This document shows, piece after piece, positions 10,524 to 20,438 of a stretch of DNA of 64,000 nucleotides. Made by a program: the position numbers and the translations under genes. This DNA is from Hyaloraphidium curvatum (Eukaryota; Monoblepharomycota; Hyaloraphidiomycetes; Hyaloraphidiales; Hyaloraphidiaceae). The notes beneath the pieces were generated by a model. It had not been told where the DNA came from and searched no databases. It saw only the letters and a list, made by a program, of their open reading frames with translations. Position 1 is the stretch's first letter. Every line of letters begins with the position of its first letter. Location of the stretch: NCBI GenBank assembly GCA_025558095.1, contig JAIVFI010000009.1:124001-188000 (forward strand). The letters run 5' to 3'.

Positions 10524-10749
10524 CGCGTCAGGCGCGCGGCATTCCGGCCTGCCGACGCCGGGCAATCGCGCCGGGCATATTTCAAGGTCTGCCGAGGGCG
10601 GCTCTTTGGGTATAGAGGGCTTTGCGTGCCGGCGGTGGGAGCCGGTGCACTGCAACAGGACCCGTGAATGGACCGGCCCACGCGCACGTCGGAGACGGGG
10701 ACCTCAACACCCCACTTCTGCAGCCATACCCCCATTTCTCACCGCCAAA

Positions 10750-11334
10750 TCACTCGGACACCATCGAATAGCCCGCCTCCCTCATCCTCTGGGGGTCCGA
10801 CACCGCCACGCTCGCGCTGCGCTCCCCGAGTCCGCAGAGATCGCACTCCATACCCCACTCCTGGGTCCATTCCTCGGAGGACGCGCCCGTACGCACGAGA
10901 TCGAACGAGTGCCGGTGCCGGGCGATGAGGTGCGAGCAGTTGCTGCAGATGTCTGCGATTCGTCGGTCAGAGAGCGAACTAGACGGGGAGGAATGGCCGA
11001 ACCCACGTTCGTACGTCGTCCGCTCCTCGTCCTCGCCGTACGTCTCCTCTTCTTCCTCTTCCTCGTCATCATCTTGAGCACCGTTGGGCTGCCTGTCCGT
11101 TCTCGACGCGTTCGACGCGTCCTCCCCGTTCTGCCCCCCGGCCCCGGCTCCAAGTCCACTTTGGCCCGTTCCCCTGACGACAACCTCCACACCATTCAGC
11201 TTCCTCCCGCGCACCCCCGGCAGATCGCGCTTTCCGCACGCCCGGCAGCCCTTGAAGTTCACCAAATAGGCCCCCGAGTCCAAAGCGGTGGTACCGCGCT
11301 CGGGGAGCACCGAGACCAGGCAGCCGTGGCACAT
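10750..11334 (-). CDS. CHURC1: Churchill-family zinc protein
   Basis: Single exon, 194 residues from the ATG at 11334. It begins directly with the Churchill signature (MCHGCLVSVLPERG), then FKGCRACGKRD, later ICSNCSHLIARHRHSF and MECDLCG. These four CxxC-type sites plus histidines match the zinc-binding arrangement of vertebrate Churchill, a small multi-zinc protein. An insertion of roughly 60 residues sits between the two halves, rich in Gly, Asn and a Glu/Asp run, so the protein is nearly twice the usual ~110 residues. The frame is open upstream of the ATG, but the family start matches this Met exactly. It is divergent from the MFS gene, 201 bp apart. Family assignment is strong; biochemical role in a non-animal is unknown. 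Confidence 0.9.
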   Translation of the reverse strand: MCHGCLVSVLPERGTTALDSGAYLVNFKGCRACGKRDLPGVRGRKLNGVEVVVRGTGQSGLGAGAGGQNGEDASNASRTDRQPNGAQDDDEEEEEEETYGEDEERTTYERGFGHSSPSSSLSDRRIADICSNCSHLIARHRHSFDLVRTGASSEEWTQEWGMECDLCGLGERSASVAVSDPQRMREAGYSMVSE

Positions 11335-11535
11335 CGCTGCCTTGCGGTCGGGAACGAACGGGCCGTTGCCGGGAGTTCCGCTTACACGCGTGGCGAGGTT
11401 CCCGCCGGGTGTATCGCGTTCAAGCGGTGATGGGATGGGGTGCACAGCCGCCCACCTCGGCGCCGACGCGTAGCCGGCCACCAGCTCCCCGGCACTCTGC
11501 GGGGCCAATCGACGATTCGGACGCGGAAACACGCG
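11335..11535. promoter_or_regulatory. Divergent promoter region, Churchill gene and MFS transporter
   Basis: 201 bp separate the two start codons, which point away from each other, so this segment must hold both 5' leaders and probably a shared promoter. No TATA-like element was seen. Confidence 0.5.
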
Positions 11536-13569
11536 ATGGACGGCCGGCAGAGCGAGTTGGCGGGCTCCGCCCCGCCCCCCGACGACGCCGCCTCGGACTA
11601 CGCGGACGAGGTCTCGCTGGAACCGCTCACGGACCCCGCCCCGCCTGCCGGCGCCCTGCGCCGCCGCAGCGTCGCCAACCCGCCTCCCCCGCTCTCAAAA
11701 CCCCTGATCAGCCAGTCCAAATCGACCGGCGACCTCCGCGGCCCCCCCTCCTTCGCCGAGGAACCCCCGCTCTCCCCCGCGCCCTCGGTGCCCATGGCCG
11801 AGGCATTCCGGTTCGCGCGGCGGAGGTCGACCTTTGCCAGCTACGACTACACCCCGGAGCTGAGGAGGAAGATCGAGGACCCGGGGTACCTGCCGCCGGA
11901 GAAGGAGCTGGCGGCGGTGCCGCTGACCATCGAAGGGGCCGTGGGGGACGTGGAGGTGCCGGTGAAGGAGCCGTCGATACACATGCCCCAGGCGGACGAC
12001 GCGCCGCCGGACGGGGGGTACGGATGGGTGATCGTTGCGATCGTGTTTCTGGTCCATTTCCTGCCGCTGGGCGGGATCCTCTACACCTTCGGCGTGTTCC
12101 AGAGGTGCAGCCAGCTCCGCCACGTTCCCTGGGGTCACTAAATCGACATCTTGTCCAGGTACTATGTCAGCACGAACACCTTCCCCGGCGCCACCAACCT
12201 CCAGATCTCGTTCATCGGCTCCATCGGCTCGGCCGCCATGCCCGGGCTCGGCCCGCTCACGGGGCGGTTCGCGGACAAGTACGGCTACAGGCTGGCGACC
12301 CTCATCGGCAGCATCGTGCTGCTGCTGGCCATGGTGCTCGCCAGCTTCGCCACGCAGCTGTGGCAGGCCTATTTGACGCAGGGGCTGCTCTTTGGCGTCA
12401 GCATGTCCCTCGCCTAGTGAGTTTCCCATTGGGCACGCCATGCACACTGGCCCTGAACCCCTTGGCCAGCTTCCCAAACATCTCCTGCGTCCCGCAGTGG
12501 TTCTCCCGCCGCCGCGGCCTCGCCGTCGGCCTCGCGGTGAGCGGCGCGGGCCTGGGCGGGCTGGCCATGTCGCCCGCTGTGCAGGCGATGCTGGCCTCGC
12601 TGGGCCACGCGTGGACGCTGCGGATCCTTGGGATCCTGGGGTCGTCGGCGACGTTCCTGTCGGCGGTGTTTCTCAGGACGAGGGTGCCGCCCAAGCCGAG
12701 GGGGCCGGTCGTGGCGTGGCAGTACTTCAAGATCCCGAGCTTCTCCGTGCTCTTCGGGGCTTCCTTCCTCGGCGCTTTCGGGTACTTTACAGGTTGGCAC
12801 ACCGCCCCCGCAGGCCGCCCCCGCCGCCGCGCTGACGGACGACGCCAGGCTTCTACTTCGTCTCCCCGTTCGCCACCTCGAACGGCATGACGGCGTCGCA
12901 GGGCGCCCTCGCCGTCGCCTTGATGAACGGCGCCTCGGCCGTCGGCCGCGTGTTCCAGGGCCTCGTGGCAGACGCCTACCTGGGCCCGTTCAACTCGTTC
13001 GTCGCCTGCCAGGTGCTCGCGCCGCTGTCGACGCTGGTGATCTGGCCGTTTGCGACGAGCTTCGGGGTGCTCATCCTGTACTCGGTCGTCTACGGCTTCT
13101 TTGCTGGAGGTCGGGGGCCGTCGTTCGCCGGATCTGCAACCGTTTCTCACGCTTCCTGCGTCCGCAGGCTTTGTGTCGCTGTTCCCTGTCGTCCTTACCA
13201 TCATTTTCGGGACGGAGGAGGTGGCGACAGTGTTGGGCACGCAGGCACTTTCCGGGGTAGGAGCCGGAGCTCGATCGTATTTCTTGTGCCTAATCCGCTT
13301 CGCATAAGGTTGTTGGCAATCTTGCAGGACCGCCGCTGGCGGGGCTGATCCTGGACTCGACGGGGAGGTGGGCATGACCGGCCTGTCGCTGACCGTTGCC
13401 CTCTGATCGCCCTTTCTCGCATTCCCATTCTTGTTCTTGCTTCCCGTCACGCAACATTAGCTACGTCCCGTTGCAGATGTTTGCGGGCTTCGTCATGCTA
13501 TCCTCGGCCCTGCTGATCGGTTGGGTGCGGCACCAGCGGGCCGGCGGAAAGATCTTTGTCAAGCTCTGA
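11536..13569 (+). CDS. Monocarboxylate-type MFS transporter, seven exons
   Basis: Exons 11536-12104, 12159-12416, 12470-12792, 12849-13109, 13168-13256, 13309-13367, 13461-13569 (555 residues). Introns are 52-58 nt except the last (93 nt). A ~155-residue disordered cytosolic N-terminus leads into the SLC16-type signature DGGYGWVIV, followed by about 12 membrane segments. Further family landmarks restored only by splicing are TGRFADKYGYR, YFPNISCVPQWFSRRRGLA and AGPPLAGLILDSTG. The family carries monocarboxylates or related small solutes across the plasma membrane; fungal members are often riboflavin- or carboxylate-linked, so substrate is open. The exon-6 acceptor is an AAG at 13308; using the nearby CAG at 13327 would break the frame. 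Confidence 0.9.
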
Positions 13570-13715
13570 GGCGTGGCCAGAAGAGGAGACGAATGAGAAT
13601 CTTTGTCATACCCTAGATACCACGATAGAACAGATCGGTCAATCTCCTTCCGCGAATTGATGCGATTAGGGCGTAAAATCTTTGCCAACTTATTTTAGAC
13701 GTACGGGCAGAAGCT

Positions 13716-14118
13716 CTCCGGGACGCCGGGACTTCTTCCTCTACCTTCGCCTATTGCTCACTCGGCTGTCCGACGCTTTCATCGGCACCAGCTGGGCAAG
13801 CGGAGGTGCCAACGATCAGCTGCCGTTCGTTGTTTACGCCGTGCACCATCCCGATAGCCCCTCCCCATCTCCTACTCTCGGCGCATTTTTCTCCTGATGT
13901 TTCTCTTTTTCGGCGCCCGCGTGCACCCTCCGCGCGGCTGAAAAGACTCCGCAAGGAAGCTGGGGACTCACCCGTACCGGGATGGATGGCGTGCTCGAGG
14001 TAGCCCTGTTGTACACCTGTGGAAGCGGTGGATCGATAATCGGTCGATCGGAGGGCTGCCCCCGAAGATCATTGCGCAGGAGATCATGTTTGAAACGTGG
14101 ATCGAAATGCTGCGGTAG
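13716..14118 (+). pseudogene. Decayed 3' part of a paralogue of the 45.7 kb gene
   Basis: Starts with GRRDFFLYLRLLLTRLS, matching GRRDLFLYLRMVLTRLS of the intact gene at 45739-47106. It ends with NRSIGGLPPK, then EIMFETWIEMLR and a TAG at 14116, matching the intact C-terminus almost residue for residue. The middle (about 13850-14000) has frameshifts and stops, though a LFLFFGAR-like stretch persists. Only the last third of the gene is represented. It is a relic of duplication; no intact frame crosses it. Confidence 0.85.
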
Positions 14119-14334
14119 CAGGTCTGTCTGCTGGTAGTTAAAGAACGGTTTCCGACAGTTGCTTGATGAACATCCGATAGTGCTACTTCGTACGTCTTGC
14201 CGTTTGGCGACTGTTTATTGGGAACGGAAGACGTCGACAACAAAGGCCCCGTACGTAACCGAAAGCTAAAGATACACGACGAAGCTAAAGACACATGACG
14301 TTCCAAGACGAAGAAGGCGATAAAGTCCGATGGA

Positions 14335-15192
14335 TCACTTGCATTTGGACCTGGAGCATGAAAGGCCAAAGTTGCACTGCTTGCTTGAGCTGCACCTCCC
14401 TCCCCTCCCCACGAGCTGCCAAGCGGCCCATCTTGAACTGCAGACGCCATAATTCGAGTTGGCAAAGACGCAGTGGTCCCTGCTCGTTCTCTTGTTGCCG
14501 CACTTTCCCTGGTTGCCGGAGGTCCCGATGCACATCCCACTGCGGCATTCTTTGCTGTTCCAGCAGGATGCTCCGTTGGCCTTGGGCCAGCAAAACCATC
14601 CCCAGCACCCGTACGTGTGCCAGCAATAGTCGTAGCTCTCGTTGTCGCAGAATCCGCCGCATTTCTCGCAGTTGTCGCCGCAGGGCCAGTAGATGCCGAG
14701 AGGGCCACAACCCCACTCCCAACACGAGTTCTGGATAAGGTAAAAGACGAGGCGTTACACGTACTATCCGGATGATATCAGTAGAGCTGTGCGATGATCA
14801 CATACGCAGTTGGCGCAGCGGCGGCTATCGCAGTCTCCGTGGTTCATGCAGTTGGTCCCGCCGTCCCTGCATGTCGTACTGATGCAGCCGTCTTCCTTCC
14901 AGCAATAAACACTTCCCCGGGGAGTTGGAGCATTTGCGGTAAGGTTGGCCGGGGACGTGTTGTTGACGCGGCCGGCGGGCCGCGCGGGCTTAGGCGTCGG
15001 GGCCGCCGAGAGGGCAAGGTGAGCTCCGGTACCGTTGCTGACGAGCTGTGAGTCGGCGACGGAGAGCAGGAGGGCGATGACCAGAAGGAGGAGGGCGACG
15101 ATGTGCGCCACTCTGACAGGAGGCCGCGGCGCCCGCGTCAGCGCCTCGCCCCCGAGCGGATCTTGACGAGCGCCAGCATCTCACCTCTCCAT
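14335..15192 (-). CDS. Secreted cysteine-rich protein, 8-nt first exon
   Basis: Exons in transcript order: 15192-15185 (8 nt), 15112-14806, 14730-14335; 236 residues. Without the tiny exon there is no ATG: the large frame opens only at a GTG. ATGGAGAG plus a 72-nt intron (gtgaga, gctgac, gtcag) restores phase and gives a signal peptide (MERVAHIVALLLLVIALLLS). The second donor is gtatgt. After a Pro/Ala/Thr linker the mature part has 26 cysteines and many Trp/Gly/Asn. They are arranged in short modules such as ASCWNSKECRSGMC and GRCSSSKQCNFGLSC that resemble small disulfide knots of the dickkopf/colipase style. Expected to be secreted and disulfide-bonded. Function unknown; an adhesive, wall or effector role would be a guess. 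Confidence 0.75.
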
Positions 15193-15382
15193 GACGAGAT
15201 CCAGCGAGTGCTAATGCTTGCGAAAGTGCTGTTGCGTTTGTCCTGTCACAGGGTCCGCCACAGGATTTGGCTCCGTGCGGCCCTAGTTTGGGCTGAGCGA
15301 CAGGGACACAAAGTTCGATGACGTAGTGAAAGCCTCTCCATCCAAGTGGCCGTTTTCGTATCAGATGCCAAAACAGAATAAT

Positions 15383-18300
15383 CTACTGCTTCATCACCTC
15401 CATGGGGATCGACTCCGCCGCTCCGTTGCCGACCGTCGACCCGTTGCCGACCGTGGCCCCGTTCCCCGCCCCGTTCCCCGTCGCCGCCGCGGAGCCGTTG
15501 GTCGGCGCGCCATCCTTGTTGTAAACCAGCGCCGCCGCCGAGCTCGCCCGCCGCTTGACCCGCTGCATCTCCTCCTCGAGCGCCGGATCCAGTCGGCCCT
15601 CGACCTCGCGGATGAGCGACAAGAAGACCTGCAGCACGGGTCAGTCCGGTCTACCGCGCTCCCGTCCGCCAGCGACCCACCTCCTCGAGCGTCGTCTGCG
15701 ACAACCCCCACGCCTTGATCACCCCGTCCGGATCCGAGTCCAGGTAGTTCACCAGCCCAGGGATCTGGTCCATGTCCTCCGTGGCCAGGTTGAAGATGAG
15801 CGCGCCCGCCGAGTCGTCCTCGAGCTTCAGGCCGGGGGCCTCGGCCAGCATGAGCGCCTGCACGCGCTTCAGGTTGGCCTCGTCGGCGTCCGTGACCACC
15901 GAGACGCGGTAGCCGGTGCCGAACTTGGACTTGAGGCGGATGGAAGAGCCGATGGCGCGCAGACGGCCGTGGGCTGTCGCAGGAGGTCAGCAGCGATCCT
16001 CAAGCGGTGAGAAGGCAATCGTACCCATGATGGCGATCTTATCGCCGAGCACGTCCGCCTCCTCCATGGAGTGTGTCGTGAGCACGATGACACGGCCCTT
16101 CTTGAAGGCCTCGACGAAACTCCACACGTGCCGCCGGTTGACGGGGTCCATGCCGGTTGTAGGCTGTGGGCGAAGGTCAAGGCAAAGAGTGTTAGCGTTC
16201 GAAACGCAACGCAACCCCACGTCGCCCACCTCGTCCATGAAGATGATCCTCGGGTCCCCGATCGTCGAAATCATCATCGACAACCGCCGCTTCATCCCCC
16301 CCGAATAGGTCCCCGCGCGCTGCGCCTTGACGTTCCACAGCCTGACCGCCTCCAGCCTCTCCTCCGCCAGCTTCTTCATCTCCTCCTTCGGCACCCCCTT
16401 CAGGCCGGCGTAGAGCGCAATGTGCTCCTCGGCGGTGAGGTCGTTGAAGAGGATGTCGTGCTGCGGGCAGATGCCCATGTTGGCGCGGATGGCGTCCATC
16501 TCCTTGGTTACGGAGCGCCCGTAGATGAGGGCGTCGCCGGCGGTGGGGGGCGTGAGGCCGGAAAGGATGTTCATGGTGGTCGTCTTGCCGGCACCGTTCT
16601 GGCCGAGCAGGGCGAGGCTGGCGTTCGGGAGCATTAGCGAAAGCGAATGGAGCAGCAAGTTGCGGCGCAACGTACAGGCTCCCCTCCTGGAGGTTCAGGT
16701 ACAGCCCGTCCAGCGCCACCTTGTCCTTATCGCTCTCCCAGAACGGGTTGTTCCTGTACACCTTCCGCAGCCCCAGGATCCTCATCTCGGCCTCGGACTC
16801 GGGGTCCAGCGCCCGGCGCTTCTCGGCCTCGACGTCGTCGTCCTCCTCCAGCCCGTCGGGGTGGCGCACGGTCTTCTTGCCCGAGGAGCGGGTGAGGGTC
16901 TCGGACATCCACGCCTTGTGGCCGTCGCCGTCGGCGCCGACGGCCGAAGGGCGCTTCTTGAAGCCCCAGTAGGAGGGGAGGAGGAAGAAGTAGAAGGGTC
17001 TGGAGCGGCCGAACTCGTCGGGAATGACTGCGAGTAGGCACGTGTTCAGCCGCACGTCCGGCAGCGAGCCCGCAGTGCTCACCGTTGTCAAAGTACCACA
17101 TCAGCAGCATGTAGAACGCGATGTTCATGATGAGCCAGTACCAGCTCTGCACCGGCGGCGGGACCACCGGCTGCGCGCCGTTGCCGTAGTAGGGCAGGTA
17201 CAGGCTCGGGATGGGCTGGTACAGTGCCGACCAGGGGAAGCCGGGGCCGGGGATATACGAGTCCGTAAGGAGGTCCTGCCGGCCGGTCGTGAGAATGGTG
17301 ATATCGAGGAAGATCTTGCCAAAGTTGAAGAACTGCGGCAGGTGGTCAGGGGGACGCCGGAAAGGCTCGCAGGAAGAAGCCCACCGGAATGAAGATGAGG
17401 ACGATCCAGCCCGCCGGGTCGACCGTCCCGGGCTCCCACCACACGTAGCCCACGAACGCGTTGGAAAAGATGAAGCTCATGAAGAGTAGCCCGAGGATGA
17501 ACATGAAGATGCCGAGCAGCACGGCGACCCTGCTCTTGCGGACCATGGTGGTGATCCAGAACGCGAACGCGTTCATGGCCACGCCAAAGAGGAAGAAGGT
17601 GATGTAGAGCACGCCAAAGTTGCAGTTCCGGAAGGCCTGGAACCCGAAGGCGAGCCCGAACACACACGTGACGAGGGCCGCAACGGCGATGGCGATCATG
17701 TAGGTGATGAAGTACGAGAGCCAGTAGATGTGCGGGCTGAGGCCCATGACCTCCATCGCGTGCCGCAGGCGCTGCTCCTTCTCCGCAACGATGGTGTTGA
17801 GGATGTTGATGAAGACGACCATGGCGGCGCAGAAGAAGAAGGTCGTGCCGAGCTGCTGCACGATCGAGTCGTTGGTGCTGTTGGGCGGGATGCGGGGCCA
17901 GTCCTTGAGCGTGACGTCGAAGCGCGGCGTGGGGATGCCGGCGGCGATCGAGACTGTGCGTGCGGCCGGTCAGCTGGACCGCCCCGAGCCCGCCAAGGAC
18001 GCCTCTTACTGATGCTCTGGTCCATCATCTTGGCAAAGGCGAACGCGCCGGGTCCGTAAAGGTCGGATCCGTTGCCGGTTTGCGAAGTATTGAACCAGAC
18101 CTGATACCGGTAGTCGGGCGCGCCGAGCGGCGTGGTCGTGATCTCAAAGACGACACCTGGGGGAGCAAGAAGGCGTCAGATGATACTTCAGACGGCGATA
18201 AAGAAGAGATAGCCACCCCAGGATGTGTAGTTGGGGTGCATGACGGTGTAGTTGTATATGGCCTCAGCGTTGGCCGCTGGCACCATGCCGAGCACGCTGG

Positions 18301-18835
18301 TCGGCAGATCGGCCGGCGGCACGGGGGCATCGAACTGCCACGCCGGCTGCTTCGTCTTGCGGGCGTTCTCGTCCGCGAAGCCCCGCAGAATGGCGCGCAC
18401 GTCGGGCGTGTCCGGCGTGAAGAGCAGGTTGATGCACGGGTCGTTTGCCTCGGGCCCCTGGCACGTCAGCAGGCCGGGCAGGTCGTAGGCGGCGGGGTGG
18501 CGGTTGGAGCGCAGCTGCTGGCGGTAATCCGCCTGCTGCAGGCCCCACAGCAGCAGCAGGAAGAAGAGCGGCGCGAGCAGCACCTGCGCGAGCGTCGACT
18601 TCCAGTAGCGCTTGATGTACAGCGTGTAGTTGCGCTGCAGCATCACCGCCAGCTGCCGCAGCGGCGACGTGCCGGTGCGCGTCGTCGCGGGCGGCGCGCC
18701 CAGCGGGTGGGCCGGGGGCGCCGCGGCCGCCGCCACGTAGTCCGCGGGAGGGAGCGGCGCCCCGCCGGCAGCCGCGCCCGGCGCCGCCTTGTCGGCCGGC
18801 CACACCACGCCCTCGTCTGGCGCCGCGCTGGCCAT
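15383..18835 (-). CDS. ABC subfamily A half transporter, nine exons
   Basis: Exons in transcript order: 18835-18217, 18156-18010, 17953-17385, 17332-17083, 17027-16676, 16617-16230, 16163-16025, 15973-15681, 15628-15383 (introns 51-66 nt), 1000 residues. One transmembrane domain: a first membrane helix after YTLYIKRYWK, a large exocytoplasmic loop, then five to six helices from FFFCAAMVVFINIL on, ending YFDNVIPDEFGR. One nucleotide-binding domain follows with Walker A GQNGAGKTTT, Q-loop CPQHD, signature YSGGMKRR, Walker B IIFMDE and H-loop TTHSMEEAD; the IAIMAHGRLRAIGSS tail is typical of ABCA. All motifs emerge only after splicing. ABCA proteins move lipids, and half-size forms dimerise. The tail has a GNG/NGA-rich low-complexity stretch. 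Substrate not predictable. Confidence 0.93.
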
Positions 18836-19074
18836 TGCGGGGGTCCGGGGAGTTTAGGCGGATTCTTCGCCTGACGTGACGCTGTCCACGAGGCGGCGTT
18901 TCTCCAACCTCCGAAGGTGCGCTAACTCGGGGTTGCACCTGGGTCGCCCCGGCAAACTCAGTAAGCTTACTCTTGAGACTGGATTAGGCGGTTTCCGGGG
19001 ATCGGCTCCCGCGATTCCTTGCTACAGCGGGTATCTCATTGGTGCAGACTGCTCCAGACCTCCCCAGCTACGGA

Positions 19075-20253
19075 TCAAGGCTTTCCAAGCACCCGCTCCC
19101 ACTCCAGCATCCCACCGGCCAGGTTGTACACGTCCCCGAACCCCATGGCGTTCAACAGCGCCGCCGCCGTCGCGCTCCTCACCCCCGCCCGGCACACCAG
19201 CACGACCCTCTTGCCCCTGTGCGGCTCCAGCTCGGCGATACGCGACGGCAGAAGGTGCAGCGGGATCTCGATCGCGCTGGGGAGTTTAGGTAGCTCCGCG
19301 AACTCCTCGGGGAGCCGCACGTCGACGGCCACGGCGGCGTCGGGGCCCGATGCGAGCAGCGCGGCGAGCTCGTGTGGGCGGATCTGGCGGATCGCGTTGA
19401 GCTGCGGGTAGGTGGGCAGCTCCTTCAGCTGGTGCTTGTCGTCCAGCGCCGTGGCGTTCATCTGCAACGACTCCATGATCTTGTCCGGGAGCGGCAGCCC
19501 GAGGTTCTCCATGATGTGCCTGTACTCCTCCAGCGTCTTGCCGGCCAGCCGCGGGTTCGTCGCCCTCTCCCTCCCGATCGTGCTCGACGTGTTGAACCTG
19601 TAATCGTGCGCCGGGAACACCAGCGTCTCGTCCGGCAGCGAGAAAAGTCTCTGGGCGCTCGCGTAGGACTGGCCCGCGTCGCCGCCTGCAAAGTCCGTCC
19701 GCCCCGTGCCCCCGATCAGCAGCACGTCCCCCGTGTATGCCGCGCGCCCGGCCAGGACGGTCAGCGAGTCGGGAGTGTGCCCCGGGGTCGCCCACACCAG
19801 CAGCTCCTGCGTGCCGAGAGGGAGGGAATCCCCGTCGCGGAGGTGCACGTCCACCCTCGGCGCGGGCGACTCCCGGGAAGCGGCGTACCGCGCTCCCGTC
19901 AACCGGCGCAGCTCAAACGCCCCCGACACGTGGTCCGCGTGGGTGTGGGTGTCCAGCACCGTCTCGAGCTTCAAGCCATGGTAGGCCATGTAGGCGAGGT
20001 AGAGCGGCACGTTGTCGCGGAGGGGATCAACCAGCGCGCACGCGCGGGAGGATGGGTCGGCGAGGATGTACGTCTTGCACGAACGGTTGTTGAGCTCGAT
20101 CGAGGTGAGCGCGCCGAGGGAAACGGCGGGCTGCGCGGAGGTCGCGTCCGGAACGGAGGCGGAGGAGGTCGCGTGGCCCCGGAAAAGGGGGCGGCGGAAG
20201 GAACGGAGCATTGAGAATGAAAGAGCTACGCGAGGAGACGCGCAAAGCGGCAT
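19075..20253 (-). CDS. Persulfide dioxygenase fused to rhodanese (ETHE1-like)
   Basis: 392 residues, no intron. The ATG at 20253 is preferred because it yields an Arg/Ser-rich presequence (MPLCASPRVALSFSMLRSF), compatible with mitochondrial import; 20211 is an alternative. Residues ~45-260 form the metallo-beta-lactamase-fold persulfide dioxygenase: THTHADH (HxHxDH iron ligand motif), ATPGHTPDS, GDVLLIGG, AHDY. Residues ~295-392 are a rhodanese domain with active-site loop CRAGVRS, so the catalytic Cys is present. The pair oxidises glutathione persulfide to sulfite and transfers sulfane sulfur to sulfite or glutathione in mitochondrial sulfide detoxification. One-chain fusions are better known in bacteria. 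Divergent from the SfsA-like gene, 185 bp apart. Confidence 0.92.
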   Translation of the reverse strand: MPLCASPRVALSFSMLRSFRRPLFRGHATSSASVPDATSAQPAVSLGALTSIELNNRSCKTYILADPSSRACALVDPLRDNVPLYLAYMAYHGLKLETVLDTHTHADHVSGAFELRRLTGARYAASRESPAPRVDVHLRDGDSLPLGTQELLVWATPGHTPDSLTVLAGRAAYTGDVLLIGGTGRTDFAGGDAGQSYASAQRLFSLPDETLVFPAHDYRFNTSSTIGRERATNPRLAGKTLEEYRHIMENLGLPLPDKIMESLQMNATALDDKHQLKELPTYPQLNAIRQIRPHELAALLASGPDAAVAVDVRLPEEFAELPKLPSAIEIPLHLLPSRIAELEPHRGKRVVLVCRAGVRSATAAALLNAMGFGDVYNLAGGMLEWERVLGKP

Positions 20254-20438
20254 TCTGACTGCCGAGATTCGAGACAGGTGCTCAAGAACTTCGTGGTCGA
20301 CTCTGTTTTTGAGACGAAACCAATCGCGCGCGCGGGTGCGCGATCGTAAACGCCCTCCTTCGCTTCTGGGGACCTTGATATGGCGTCGAATCCTTTTTAT
20401 CTTTGATCCCCGTCGTTTGACGAGTGACGCCACCGGCG
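20254..20438. promoter_or_regulatory. Divergent promoter, ETHE1-rhodanese and SfsA-like genes
   Basis: 185 bp between the two start codons. Its segment at about 20310-20345 is CG-rich with repeated cgcgcg; the rest is closer to balanced composition. A shared promoter is inferred from the layout. Confidence 0.4.

Noticed and set aside
13050-13307. 85-codon frame at the end of the MFS gene as a separate gene
   Set aside because: It is exon 5 plus intron sequence; phase joins it to the transporter.
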